Below, one piece after another: positions 1-8,101 of a stretch of 64,000 nt of DNA. Each line of letters opens with the position of its first letter. Positions within the stretch are counted from its first letter, which is position 1. Below the pieces are notes generated by a model that did not search any database, was not told the DNA's origin, and saw only the letters and a list, made by a program, of their open reading frames with translations. Both the position numbers and the translations under genes were made by a program. The DNA is from Planococcus maritimus (GTDB taxonomy: Bacteria > Bacillota > Bacilli > Bacillales_A > Planococcaceae), in contig NZ_LTZG01000001.1 in the NCBI RefSeq assembly GCF_001592825.1, positions 1,426,001 through 1,490,000 of the forward strand, in the 5' to 3' direction.

Positions 1-712
1 CAGTAATCCAAGCGCCTTCTGTACTGGCAAGAAAAGCGATGACTTTGGCTGCATCTTCCGGCGTTCCGATACGTCCCAAACCGAATTTCGGCCGCAAGTA
101 ATCCCTGATCTCATCATCCATCCAACTCGTGTCGGTCGGCCCTGGATTGACGGCGTTCACCGTGATCCCCAGTTCCGCGATTTCTGCGGACAAAGAGGAA
201 GTGAATGCTGAAATGGCTCCTTTTGTTGCTGCATAAGCTAGATTTCCTGGCATCGGCCCCTGCTCCTGTCCGGATGTTAAATTGACGATGCGCCCATCGT
301 TTAGGCCCATTTGCTGAAATCCTTTCGCAAATTCTATAGACAATAAAAAAGTCGCTCTCATATTTACCATATAATGATCATCCAAGACCTTGCCAGTTAG
401 ATCCATATAGTTGGAATCGATCGAATGCGCTGCGTTATTGATGAGAATAGTCGGAAACCCGATGACACTTGTTACATGCGCCAAGATAGCTGCTTCGACG
501 TCTCGCTGCGCTAAATCAACCTCCATGAACTCACAGCGCACGCCAAGCTTTGTGGTTTCTGAACGAAAACGCTCCGGAAAATTCGGTTCTGCTTGCCAGT
601 GGGTAAAGAAAATATTTATTTCTTGTTGCGCGAGTTTCCGGCACACAGCCGCTCCGATTCCCGTATCGTTGCTGACACCGGTGATCAATGCAATGCTTTT
701 GGGTTTTGCCAT
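1..712 (-). CDS. SDR family oxidoreductase (3' end beyond left edge)
   Basis: A short-chain dehydrogenase/reductase that runs off the left edge, so its C-terminus is not visible. The N-terminus reads MAKPKSIALITGVSNDTGIG, a Rossmann nucleotide-binding start with the TGxxxxxGIG spacing. An NNAA motif, a catalytic-type YAATK motif and NPGPTDT follow in the expected SDR order. The ATG at 712 is preceded by AGGAGG at about 721-726. Substrate cannot be inferred; the closest general class is 3-oxoacyl-ACP reductase-like or sugar/alcohol dehydrogenases. It may be followed in the same direction by other genes outside the window. Confidence 0.85.
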   Translation of the reverse strand, partial: MAKPKSIALITGVSNDTGIGAAVCRKLAQQEINIFFTHWQAEPNFPERFRSETTKLGVRCEFMEVDLAQRDVEAAILAHVTSVIGFPTILINNAAHSIDSNYMDLTGKVLDDHYMVNMRATFLLSIEFAKGFQQMGLNDGRIVNLTSGQEQGPMPGNLAYAATKGAISAFTSSLSAEIAELGITVNAVNPGPTDTSWMDDEIRDYLRPKFGLGRIGTPEDAAKVIAFLASTEGAWIT

Positions 713-736
713 CCTTGTTGTCCTCCTGCGATAGTT

Positions 737-1231
737 TTAAAGTAGCTTCGCCATATAATACTCATCCATGTAGCTACCGTTGATGAGCAACGAATCCCGC
801 TTCACGCCTTCAATTTCGAATCCCATCTTCTGATACAAAGCAACTGCTGATGCGTTTTCTGCTATCACTGTCAGTTCCAAACGGTGTAGATTGACGGATT
901 TTGCCCAAGCGATCACATGGGAAAATAAAGCCTTTCCGACACCTTTGCCGCGGCTATCGCTATGGACACCCGCCACCATATAAGCGCGGTGTGAAAGTCG
1001 CTGGGAATTTTCATTTTGGGCAATCAGGTATCCTATAACTTGCTGTTCTTCGCACGCGATAAAAACACCTGATTTTTCATTGGCATTCAATACGTCAATG
1101 AACTTTCCGAACGATTCGGCTGAAATCTCCCGCTCGCCCGGATTGAATAGCATATACCCTGAATCCTCAGCGTTTTTAATGACTTGCGCGATTTGTGCTG
1201 CGTCGCGGCTTTCAGCTTTTCGAAGTTTCAT
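737..1231 (-). CDS. GNAT family N-acetyltransferase
   Basis: A GCN5-related acetyltransferase of about 164 residues. The acetyl-CoA binding signature is visible as VHSDSRGKGVGKALF (R/Q-x-x-G-x-G/A), followed by the C-terminal NASAVALYQKMGFEIEG block typical of the RimI/PhnO-like branch. I chose the ATG at 1231 because a GGAG sits about 7 nt upstream; the frame stays open to 1276 but the extra residues look unlike a GNAT N-terminus. The substrate is unknown. It lies upstream of, and in the same direction as, the partial SDR gene with only about 24 bp between them, so the two may be co-transcribed. Confidence 0.85.
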   Translation of the reverse strand: MKLRKAESRDAAQIAQVIKNAEDSGYMLFNPGEREISAESFGKFIDVLNANEKSGVFIACEEQQVIGYLIAQNENSQRLSHRAYMVAGVHSDSRGKGVGKALFSHVIAWAKSVNLHRLELTVIAENASAVALYQKMGFEIEGVKRDSLLINGSYMDEYYMAKLL

Positions 1232-1366
1232 CACAGAGCTCCACTCCCATTCTGTTAATAACCATTTCAAGTTCATTCAACATTAATATTTCCCGGGGAA
1301 TAAACTGCGTGTAAATATGTACCGCTTTTCTATTCTAGAATCGCTTCGATATTTCAATGCCTCGAA

Positions 1367-1858
1367 CTACTTCGTGATTTCAAATTCCGCAGCTAAAGCA
1401 ATCTCCTCTGCTTCTTCATTAATATAAAAGTTTTTGACGATTCGGTATGTGCCGGCCGTCAGTTCGTAATCCAAAAATTCGAGCGGCATCTTCTGCTCGA
1501 GATGTTCTTTCGCCCCCAATCCCAGGCCAATGTCTGTGAAAGCAAACTGTTCACTGTAAGGAATTTCATGCCATGTTTCTTCTTGCAACTTCTCCAACGT
1601 CCGTTGCTCACCGAATTTGACAGTACTTGAACCAGAATTGGAAATGATTAAAGTTATATCATCAACAGGAAGCTTATAAGCTTCTTTATCATTTGTCATA
1701 GAAAACGCTGTGTTGCCATTATTGAAAGTGTTTGGCAAATTCCCATGCGAAGAGACGGTTTCTAGAATATTTTTCTTTCGATTGGTCTCAAAACTTGTAC
1801 AGCCAGATAAGATTAAGAGTGAAATCAATAGAAGAATTGTTATTTTTTTGCCGGTCAT
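1367..1858 (-). CDS. Putative lipoprotein with Ig-like fold domain
   Basis: 163 residues beginning with a lipoprotein signal peptide: charged start, hydrophobic run and the lipobox LILSGC. The mature part has alternating beta-like segments and ends with a GTYRIVKNFYI pattern. That pattern resembles the immunoglobulin-like domain found in small surface lipoproteins of Bacillaceae (family call from memory, moderate certainty). It is expected to be anchored on the outer face of the membrane. AAAGGGTGG lies just upstream of the ATG. No enzymatic motif is visible and the neighbours give no functional clue. Confidence 0.7.
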   Translation of the reverse strand: MTGKKITILLLISLLILSGCTSFETNRKKNILETVSSHGNLPNTFNNGNTAFSMTNDKEAYKLPVDDITLIISNSGSSTVKFGEQRTLEKLQEETWHEIPYSEQFAFTDIGLGLGAKEHLEQKMPLEFLDYELTAGTYRIVKNFYINEEAEEIALAAEFEITK

Positions 1859-2011
1859 CTTTCCACCCTTTCAGTCCTTATTTATCCATCCAACTAAATT
1901 CTACCATTTTTAGCCTGATAGATTTCTATTTTAAGACAAGGTCTCATACTTACAAGTCTTCAATGGCTGAACCCCCATCCAAATTTCATAGCATCCATAT
2001 AGTTATTAATT

Positions 2012-2049
2012 AAAAAAAGCACAAAAGAGAATTGCCTCTTCCATGCTTT
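2012..2049 (-). terminator. Rho-independent terminator of the AraC-type gene
   Basis: On the minus strand an imperfect stem (AAGCA/TGCTT outside, AAGAG/CTCTT inside) is followed by seven T. It lies about 120 bp downstream of the AraC-family gene. Confidence 0.6.
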
Positions 2050-2167
2050 CACTTCGTAAACATCGCTTTTTCCGCAATAACTGACTGTCATGATCGATAA
2101 ACACCCAACGGTGCATGAATTATATTTTACGATCTTCAACTCTATTGATAAGAATGTGTCTACTTTG

Positions 2168-3025
2168 CTATTTCACCGCCAGCCAAATCTGGTTGGACGA
2201 ATCGTCTTTATACGAATCAGGATCGGTGTAAGCTTCAATAGCTGGAATATCCGCCACTTCGTAGCCGTTAGACGGAATCCATTCGGTGTAGATTTGGTTC
2301 CATGCTTCAGGCATGGCAATCGGGGCAGACCCTTGCACTTTAAAAATCGCCCATTTGGATGTTGGCACCACAAATGCACGAAAATTAGCCGGCACGCTTC
2401 CGTCATGCTCTACTGCAATCCAATAATCGACCGTATTCTTCTCTTCATTATAATTATCGGTGATTCCAAGCAAGCCGTTGATCTCACCATTCATTAACTC
2501 CGCTAATTCAGCGGCTGTTCCATCAGCATTGGCCTCCAGCCAAAACTCAGCAACCCCGTTCACTCCCCCGGTTTCGCCACACGGACATTCCCGTTTGACC
2601 CCAACGACTTGGAACGCATCTTTTTCAACAATTTGATAGTTCATCGGACTGGCTCCTTTCAAGTTCACTTGAATCATTAAACGGTTATGCGATTGCAATG
2701 CCCCCTTCCCTTTTCGCGCCTCCCTCGGACTGAGCCCATGCTGCTTGCGGAACGCTTTTGTGAATGCTTCTGGTGATTCGTAACCGTAGCGATACGCGAT
2801 GTCGATGATTTTCTGATCAGTGTTAAGCAATTGTTGGGCAGCCAATGTCAGGCGGCGGCGACGCAGATATTCCCCAACGGAGATATCGGTCATGATCAAG
2901 AACATGCGTTGAAAATGGAAGGGAGAGACGTTTGCCTGTTTTGCGATGGCTGCGACGGATAGCTCATTCAGCAAATTCTCCTCCATATAGTCGATCGCTT
3001 TTTGCAAAGACTGCGCCAAAGCCAT
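2168..3025 (-). CDS. AraC family regulator with GyrI-like effector domain
   Basis: 285 residues. Residues 1-110 form a double helix-turn-helix of the AraC/XylS type (AIAKQANVSPFHFQRMF, then IAYRYGYESPEAFTKAFRK). Residues about 125-285 form a GyrI/SOUL-like effector-binding domain. This architecture, DNA-binding domain first and a GyrI-like ligand domain after, is shared with SbmC/Rob-type and BltR/Bmr-type regulators that sense hydrophobic or cationic compounds. It is a probable transcriptional activator; its targets are not evident. The neighbouring dihydrofolate-reductase-like gene lies just upstream in the same direction, about 120 bp away, and could be a target or operon partner. Confidence 0.85.
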   Translation of the reverse strand: MALAQSLQKAIDYMEENLLNELSVAAIAKQANVSPFHFQRMFLIMTDISVGEYLRRRRLTLAAQQLLNTDQKIIDIAYRYGYESPEAFTKAFRKQHGLSPREARKGKGALQSHNRLMIQVNLKGASPMNYQIVEKDAFQVVGVKRECPCGETGGVNGVAEFWLEANADGTAAELAELMNGEINGLLGITDNYNEEKNTVDYWIAVEHDGSVPANFRAFVVPTSKWAIFKVQGSAPIAMPEAWNQIYTEWIPSNGYEVADIPAIEAYTDPDSYKDDSSNQIWLAVK

Positions 3026-3144
3026 GTTCTCAACTCCTTACTCGAATAATAGCCCGGTTGCGATCTGATTTCCTGTCATTTTGTGCGCTGTTTGGACAGT
3101 TTTTGTCTACTGACTCTAGACGGATGCAAGACTTTAAAAATTCT

Positions 3145-3702
3145 TCAATTAGTCCCCTGCCTGTTTACTTTATAATAAACCTCTATTTGCTCATTTGTCT
3201 CAATCGTCCGGATTTTTTCCAAGTGAATCTCCATGCCTTCTAAGTGGTCGAACATCCGAGTGCCCGTTCCAAGCAGCAACGGAGCGATAGCGATTTGCAA
3301 TTCGTCCACCAACTTCGCACGCAAAGCTTGCTGGCCGACGTCCGCCCCAAGAACCACGACATTTTTCTGGCCTGCAGCGGCTTTTGCTTTTTGTATAGTG
3401 GCTTCTATGCCATCTGTCACAAAGCTGATACTCAATTGGCTGTTTTCTTTTGGATGTCTAGCGGGCGGATGATGCGTTACGACAAAAATAGGTACTTGAA
3501 ATTCGTAATAATCGGCATAAGCATCTGGGTCGTCGGCCATATCATAGGTTCGCCGGCCCATCACCACCGCGCCTGTCCTTGCCATCTCCTCATTGATTTC
3601 ATCACTCGGCTTAAAACTTTCATAAAGCTTATCGAGTTTCCCATGTTGGTCATTGATAAATCCATCGAGAGACGCAATCATTCCAAAACATACCTTTGCC
3701 AT
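3145..3702 (-). CDS. Dihydrofolate reductase family (RibD C-terminal-like) protein
   Basis: 185 residues from the ATG at 3702. The start MAKVCFGMIASLDGFI, the VMGRRTYDM motif and a glycine-rich VVLGADVGQQALRAKLVDEL segment mark a RibD-C/DHFR-like reductase of the YyaP/YwjB group. The family is NADPH-binding, with mostly unassigned substrates. The frame stays open to 3771 through a TTG codon, but the ATG with AAAGGG about 12 nt upstream is preferred. It is upstream of the AraC-type gene in the same orientation. Confidence 0.8.
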   Translation of the reverse strand: MAKVCFGMIASLDGFINDQHGKLDKLYESFKPSDEINEEMARTGAVVMGRRTYDMADDPDAYADYYEFQVPIFVVTHHPPARHPKENSQLSISFVTDGIEATIQKAKAAAGQKNVVVLGADVGQQALRAKLVDELQIAIAPLLLGTGTRMFDHLEGMEIHLEKIRTIETNEQIEVYYKVNRQGTN

Positions 3703-3806
3703 AGCTGACTCGCCCTTTCTTTTGATTGCTTGTCGACTTCCTTTGTTAATCAATTCCCCCTTGAACTCCAATTTCCTTCCCTACTAAAAAACTAGGCTTT
3801 TTGCCA

Positions 3807-3846
3807 TAAAAAAAGAGCGACCGGCCTGAAGCCCATCCCTCTCTTT
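3807..3846 (-). terminator. Terminator of the RCK-domain gene
   Basis: AAAGAG/CTCTTT arms with an inner GGC/GCC pair; on the minus strand the hairpin ends in CTCTTTTTTT, directly downstream of the gene ending at 3865. Confidence 0.5.
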
Positions 3847-3864
3847 CACCTGCTATCTTGCTCA

Positions 3865-4521
3865 TTAAATCCCTTTTGCTTCAAAGCGTTTTAAATCGTT
3901 GCGATGGCCCATAGCGACGAGCACATCGTCCAATTTCACCTCGTCGTCCGGCATTGGCGCAACGTTTACTTCATCTCCGCGCTTGATAGCCAAAATCGTG
4001 CATTGGTATTTTGCCCGAATATCCAGCTCCAGCAAGCTTTGGTTCATCAGTTTTTCAGAAGCCACCAATTCCACGATGCTGTAATCTTCCGATAAATCGA
4101 TGTAATCGACGACTTTTTCTGAATCCATATGATGAGCGATGCGGATGCCCATCTCTTTTTCCGGCTGGATGACGCGATCCGCTCCGACTTTTTCGAGAAT
4201 CATCTGGTGCTGCAAGTCCTTCGCTTTGACCCACACTAGCGGAATGCCAATTTCCTTAAGCATCAAGGTGCACAAGACGCTCGTCTGCATGTTCTCGCCA
4301 ATCGCCACGACCGCATGTTCAAAATTTCGGACGCCTAAGTCCCTCAAGCTTGCTTCGTCTGTCGCATTCGCTACCGCTGCATGCGAGGAAAAATTGCGCA
4401 TCAACTCTACTCGCTCTGGAGAAGAATCTATGGCCAAGACATCGTGGCCCAGCTTGAACAGTTCTTTGCAAATGCTGCTGCCGAATCTGCCCAGTCCGAT
4501 TACGATAAATTGTTTCTTCAC
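3865..4521 (-). CDS. TrkA-N/RCK potassium channel regulatory subunit (KtrA/KtrC-like)
   Basis: 218 residues, matching the roughly 220 residues of Bacillus KtrA/KtrC. Residues 1-135 are an RCK-N Rossmann domain (VIGLGRFGSSICKELF, acidic AIDSS after beta-2). Residues 140-218 are an RCK-C domain. The protein would form the cytosolic octameric ring that gates a KtrB/KtrD membrane subunit and responds to ATP/ADP and cyclic-di-AMP. No KtrB/KtrD gene is adjacent, so this resembles the orphan KtrC arrangement. The start is GTG with GAGGAAC upstream. I looked for a c-di-AMP riboswitch upstream and saw none. Confidence 0.85.
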   Translation of the reverse strand: MKKQFIVIGLGRFGSSICKELFKLGHDVLAIDSSPERVELMRNFSSHAAVANATDEASLRDLGVRNFEHAVVAIGENMQTSVLCTLMLKEIGIPLVWVKAKDLQHQMILEKVGADRVIQPEKEMGIRIAHHMDSEKVVDYIDLSEDYSIVELVASEKLMNQSLLELDIRAKYQCTILAIKRGDEVNVAPMPDDEVKLDDVLVAMGHRNDLKRFEAKGI

Positions 4522-4687
4522 GTTAGTTCCTCATTTCCATAAAATCCGGCACAAGCGATAACGCTGATTCCAGCCCTCTTGAAAGCTTCTCCATGATTAT
4601 GTTCAATTGACTAAAATCTACATCTGTTGAGTAATATTGTCAATATTAACAATACGAAGTTTCCTTGTTTAGCCTATCAGCTGCCAT

Positions 4688-4731
4688 AAAAAAACGCTCT
4701 TTCTCCTTGCTTAAAAAGGAGAAACAGCGTC
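4688..4731 (-). terminator. Terminator of the sigma-2-like gene
   Basis: Stem ACGCT...TCTCCTT paired with AAGGAGA...AGCGT; minus-strand T-run of seven. It lies about 130 bp downstream of the 85-residue gene. Confidence 0.7.
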
Positions 4732-4859
4732 TTCTAAAGATGATCCATATACTATTCAAGCAAAAACGTTCACATGCAATACTAGCACCTTTTTGCTGTC
4801 CTACTTGATAGCAGTAAGCCATTGATTGCATGAATTTCACTTTGCCATGGATATTTCTG

Positions 4860-5117
4860 TTATGCCTTCATACGAGCTATTTTGTCGTTCAAACATTCGA
4901 TCAAATAAAACATCAGCCGTTTGTTTCCGCTAAACTGCTGCGGATGTTTCCATAACTGCTGAAAAACCTCTGTTAGGACACGTTCACAAACCGCTTGGTC
5001 GTTGAATTTCCGGTAGCTGACTTTCCATAACAATAGATAGTATTCATCATATATCACTTCCAGGGCGGCTTTGTCACTAAACTTCAGTCTTTCCAGCAAT
5101 TTCCCATCCGTAGTCAT
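4860..5117 (-). CDS. Small sigma-70 region 2-like protein lacking region 4
   Basis: 85 residues. The pattern AALEVIYDEYYLLLWKVSYR, then VLTEVFQQLWKHPQQF, then a final helix LIECLNDKIARMK follows sigma-70 region 2 of ECF sigma factors (core-binding and -10 recognition helices). The protein stops where the linker to region 4 would begin. GAGAGGTG precedes the ATG. Its own terminator follows. It could be a stand-alone region 2 protein, half of a split sigma factor, or a decayed sigma gene; I saw no region 4 remnant downstream (4646-4860). The target promoter is unknown. Confidence 0.6.
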   Translation of the reverse strand: MTTDGKLLERLKFSDKAALEVIYDEYYLLLWKVSYRKFNDQAVCERVLTEVFQQLWKHPQQFSGNKRLMFYLIECLNDKIARMKA

Positions 5118-5205
5118 TTAGCACCTCTCTCTTCTTATTCAAAATACCCATAAGGAGAGAATTAAAACCCTATATTCGAGATAATATTAATATAATGGAT
5201 AAAAG

Positions 5206-5251
5206 ATAAAAAATAACAGGATCAGCTGCCGTCCATGCGGCGCCGATCCTG
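5206..5251 (-). terminator. Terminator of mscS-like gene
   Basis: CAGGATC/GATCCTG outer arms with TGCCG/CGGCG inside; the minus-strand transcript ends in GTTATTTTTT. Confidence 0.8.
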
Positions 5252-5256
5252 ATTTC

Positions 5257-6108
5257 TTAAGACTGGATGGGATTCTCCAGGCCTTTATGAATCGTTACTT
5301 GATGCGGGAACGGGATTTCGATGCCGTTCGCATCGAAAGCTTCTTTAATGGCTTTGCGCAACTCGCGTTCAACGCCCCATTGCTCGCCGCTTTGCGCTTT
5401 GGCAATGATGCGCAAGGTCACATCCGATTCACCGAAAGCCTGCACGCCGATGACATCCGGCCCTTCCACAATCGCTGGATTGTCTTTCGTCATTTTTGCG
5501 CAAACCGTTTTCAGAACGGTCATCGCTTCATCGATGTTTTCGTCGTACGATACGCCAATATCTACGAGTGCACGCATATTTCCACGTGAATGGTTGCTGA
5601 CAGTCGTAATGTCCCGGTTTGGGATAAAGTTTAAAGTGCCGTCAAAGCTGCGGATTTGCGTCGTGCGAAGTCCGACTGATTCAACCACGCCGTCAATGGC
5701 GCCGACCGTTACATAATCGTTGACGTCAATCTGTTTCTCCAACAATAGGAAGAACCCGGTGACGACGTCGCTGACGAGGCCCTGTGCCCCAAACCCAACC
5801 GCAAGGCCGACAATCCCAGCACCGGCAATAAGACTTGCGACAGAGAGACCGAAGATGCTGAACACGGTCGCGACCAATACAAAGATTAATGCATAAGAAA
5901 AGACATTTTCTGCAAGCGTCCGAAGCGTCAGTGCACGGCCATTGGTAATATCGCCTTTTTTCGTCAATCGGTCAAACGAACGGCTGATTAATTTTTTCCC
6001 GATCGCCCGGACAATGACGAATGCGATCAAAATTCCGATTACTTGTGCAGCGATAACTCCCGCATCAACTAGTAGTTGTCCCCAATCAATATCAATAAAA
6101 TCCAACAA
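5257..6108 (-). CDS. Small-conductance mechanosensitive channel (MscS family)
   Basis: About 283 residues. Three hydrophobic segments at the N-terminus end in the glycine/alanine-rich pore helix ASLIAGAGIVGLAVGFGAQG, the MscS TM3 hallmark. A beta-domain (QIDVNDYVTV, VGLRTTQIRSFDG, IPNRDI) and an alpha/beta vestibule domain follow. The channel opens under membrane tension to release osmolytes on hypo-osmotic shock. The start is uncertain: the frame opens at 6144 with TTG and no ribosome site, whereas the TTG at 6108 has AAAGGA 8 nt upstream and is chosen here; a TTG at 6105 is also possible. Confidence 0.85.
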   Translation of the reverse strand: MLDFIDIDWGQLLVDAGVIAAQVIGILIAFVIVRAIGKKLISRSFDRLTKKGDITNGRALTLRTLAENVFSYALIFVLVATVFSIFGLSVASLIAGAGIVGLAVGFGAQGLVSDVVTGFFLLLEKQIDVNDYVTVGAIDGVVESVGLRTTQIRSFDGTLNFIPNRDITTVSNHSRGNMRALVDIGVSYDENIDEAMTVLKTVCAKMTKDNPAIVEGPDVIGVQAFGESDVTLRIIAKAQSGEQWGVERELRKAIKEAFDANGIEIPFPHQVTIHKGLENPIQS

Positions 6109-6273
6109 ACAATCATTCCTTTCACATTCTTTGGCTGCCTTCAATAAAGACCAAATGGCGCAGCCTATCTGTATTTACCTGTTTCTTTATAACATAAATA
6201 AGGGTGCTATTTCATGCTTCTGCCCCAAAATCACTGCATTTAGCCACTCATTCTCTCTTTTGCAATGCACGAG

Positions 6274-6300
6274 AGGTTTTATCTTGAATGGAGGTGGTAG
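6274..6300 (+). promoter_or_regulatory. Sigma-B-like promoter of SDR gene
   Basis: AGGTTTTA (6274-6281), 13-nt spacer, TGGTAG (6295-6300), against the Bacillus sigma-B consensus RGGWTTRA-N13/14-GGGTAT. The predicted start near 6307 leaves a leader of about 38 nt with GAGGAGAG ahead of the ATG. The same layout recurs before the SDR gene at 25149. Confidence 0.45.
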
Positions 6301-6344
6301 ATAAAGGGAGAAACTAACGATTCCAAACTGAGGAGAGATTATAA

Positions 6345-7238
6345 ATGGCGAATATCCAAAACCCTAGAACGCAATATACAACGGAAGATTTTCCGAAACA
6401 GTATCAGGAAGCCCCTGGCGTACAAAACCAAATGACCCCCGTGCCGGATTGCGGCGAAAAAACTTATAAAGGCTCCGGCAAACTCGAAGGCCGCAAAGCC
6501 TTAGTAACGGGCGGAGATTCCGGAATCGGCCGCGCTGCAGCTATTGCATATGCGAGAGAAGGCGCGGATGTGGCAATCAATTATTTGCCGGCGGAGCAAT
6601 CCGACGCGGACGAAGTGAAACAATTGATCGAGGCGGAAGGCCGCAAAGCCGTCTTGATCCCCGGCGACTTGAGCGATGAAGCGTTCAACAAGGAAATGGT
6701 TGAAAAAGCGAACACCGAACTAGGCGGCTTGGACATTCTGGCACTCGTTGCCGGTCAACAGCAAGCCGTTAAAGACATTGCCGACTTACCGACTGAACAA
6801 CTGGAAAAAACCTTCCAAGTCAATGTTTTTTCCATGTACTGGACAGTGAAAGCGGCGCTTCCGCATCTTCCAGAAGGCGCCTCCATCATCACGACGAGTT
6901 CGGTTGAAGGCTTTGACCCGAGCCCGATGCTGCTCGATTACTCAGCTACGAAATTCGCGATCATCGGCTTTACGAAATCCCTAGCCAAACAAGTGGCCGA
7001 CAAAGGCATCCGCGTCAACTCAATCGCGCCGGGCCCGATTTGGACAGCGCTGCAAATCTCCGGCGGACAGCCGCAAGAAAACATTCCCGAATTCGGCAAA
7101 GGCACGCCTGAGACGCCAATCGGCCGTGCAGGACAGCCGGCAGAACTCGCTTCTGTCTATGTCTTCTTGGCTTCTATTGAATCTAGTTATGTCACGGGAC
7201 AAATTTACAGCATCACCGGCGGCATGACGACCGCTTAG
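6345..7238 (+). CDS. General-stress-type SDR oxidoreductase (YhdF/YhxC-like)
   Basis: 297 residues. The long N-terminal extension before the Rossmann fold ([20 protein letters not shown]), then [19 protein letters not shown], the YSATK catalytic motif and [14 protein letters not shown], match the glucose/ribitol-dehydrogenase-like SDR group (YhdF, YhxC, YdaD in B. subtilis), many of which are general stress proteins. GAGGAGAG precedes the ATG by about 10 nt. A sigma-B-like promoter lies upstream and a strong terminator directly downstream, so it is probably monocistronic. Its physiological substrate is unknown. Confidence 0.9.
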   Translation: MANIQNPRTQYTTEDFPKQYQEAPGVQNQMTPVPDCGEKTYKGSGKLEGRKALVTGGDSGIGRAAAIAYAREGADVAINYLPAEQSDADEVKQLIEAEGRKAVLIPGDLSDEAFNKEMVEKANTELGGLDILALVAGQQQAVKDIADLPTEQLEKTFQVNVFSMYWTVKAALPHLPEGASIITTSSVEGFDPSPMLLDYSATKFAIIGFTKSLAKQVADKGIRVNSIAPGPIWTALQISGGQPQENIPEFGKGTPETPIGRAGQPAELASVYVFLASIESSYVTGQIYSITGGMTTA

Positions 7239-7248
7239 GTTGATATTC

Positions 7249-7293
7249 AAAAAGCGTGGGACACCAAATCAATCGGTATCCCACGCTTTTTTT
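7249..7293. terminator. Bidirectional terminator
   Basis: Perfect AAAGCGTGGGA/TCCCACGCTTT stem with A-run and T-run on opposite sides, shared by the SDR gene (+) and the small membrane gene (-). Confidence 0.9.
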
Positions 7294-7296
7294 CAA

Positions 7297-7569
7297 TCAA
7301 ACATTTTTCAGCCATGTCAGCAGGCGCAAAATCTCCAAAGGTTCAGCCCAGCTGATGACAAATAGGACGATGAATAAAGCAGAGAGCGCCCAAACTTTCA
7401 ATTGGCCCGGCTCTTTTTTCAACGCCGCCATAAAGATGGCCCCTGCGGATAAAAAAAGCAGCAGAAAACCGGTTAATGCCAGCGGGTCGGAATAGCCGGA
7501 CATCCTGTGGTTTAGCACAAGCAATAATGTCCCCGATACGATGAGCCCAATTGAATACCTACTGAACAC
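7297..7569 (-). CDS. Small three-helix membrane protein
   Basis: About 90 residues from a GTG at 7569 that has AAAGGAG 7 nt upstream; the frame remains open further upstream, but that part overlaps the preceding gene. Three hydrophobic segments are visible (IGLIVSGTLLLVL; ALTGFLLLFLSAGAIFMAAL; WALSALFIVLFVISW), with short charged loops. I do not recognise a family. It lies 35 nt downstream of another membrane protein gene in the same direction and shares its terminator with the SDR gene on the other strand, so the two membrane genes probably form one transcript. Confidence 0.6.
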   Translation of the reverse strand: MFSRYSIGLIVSGTLLLVLNHRMSGYSDPLALTGFLLLFLSAGAIFMAALKKEPGQLKVWALSALFIVLFVISWAEPLEILRLLTWLKNV

Positions 7570-7604
7570 CCCATCACTCCTTTCTAAAGAAAGCCCGCCG
7601 TTCA

Positions 7605-8021
7605 TTACGGTGCAAATCCATAATAGAACAGAATATGTGCATAAAAACCAACGAATGCGACCACCAATGTCATTAAAATAAATAAAATCATCATGATGAC
7701 TTTGGAAATTTGTCCGACTTGCAAATTCCATATCCCTTTATAAACCTGCACCCACAGTGCAAGGACGAATGGAACGACCATCAACAGATAGAAAATGAAA
7801 AGGCCATTCACGAAGACACCGTAATAATCCCGGTTCACGCTTTCGCTGGTCCTGAAATAGCGGCTCATCCGAAAGAAGAATGCCAGAAACGACAATTGCA
7901 CGATAAGCCCGTAGATAAATAAAGGCATTCTGAATTTCCCCAAGTTTCGCAGCATCCACAAACTTGCACAGTACAAGATGGCGATTAGGATAGCTATGTA
8001 AAAGCTGAATGGATAAAAAAT
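7605..8021 (-). CDS. Membrane protein of unknown function, apparent ATT start
   Basis: Several transmembrane segments (PLFIYGLIVQLSFLAFFF; GLFIFYLLMVVPFVLALWV; IMMILFILMTLVVAFVGFYAHILFYYG). The first conventional start codon is a TTG at 7976 with no ribosome site. The frame is open upstream to a TAA at about 8037 and encodes another hydrophobic stretch (FIFYPFSFYIAILIAILY). An AGGTGG site sits 7 nt before an in-frame ATT at 8021, so I take ATT as the likely start, giving about 138 residues. If that is wrong the gene begins at 7976 or is damaged at its 5' end. Family not recognised. Confidence 0.5.
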   Translation of the reverse strand: MFYPFSFYIAILIAILYCASLWMLRNLGKFRMPLFIYGLIVQLSFLAFFFRMSRYFRTSESVNRDYYGVFVNGLFIFYLLMVVPFVLALWVQVYKGIWNLQVGQISKVIMMILFILMTLVVAFVGFYAHILFYYGFAP

Positions 8022-8101
8022 AAACGCACCACCTTTAGTTTAGCTGTGTTTTCGCAAAAAATCGGCCGTGCTATAGCTGCTCAAAATAATGCTTGATTCG
8101 A

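Noticed and set aside
2090-2497. 135-codon plus-strand frame
   Set aside because: Antisense to the AraC/GyrI-type gene with a clear protein match; no ribosome site.
4646-4840. 64-codon minus-strand frame
   Set aside because: It spans the terminator at 4688-4731 and lacks a ribosome site.
4522-4859. Possible c-di-AMP (ydaO) riboswitch before the RCK-domain gene
   Set aside because: None of the conserved ydaO blocks could be found; only a terminator hairpin is present.
6105-6144. MscS start at the TTG at 6144
   Set aside because: No ribosome site and a charged, non-helical extension; the TTG at 6108 has AAAGGA at proper spacing.
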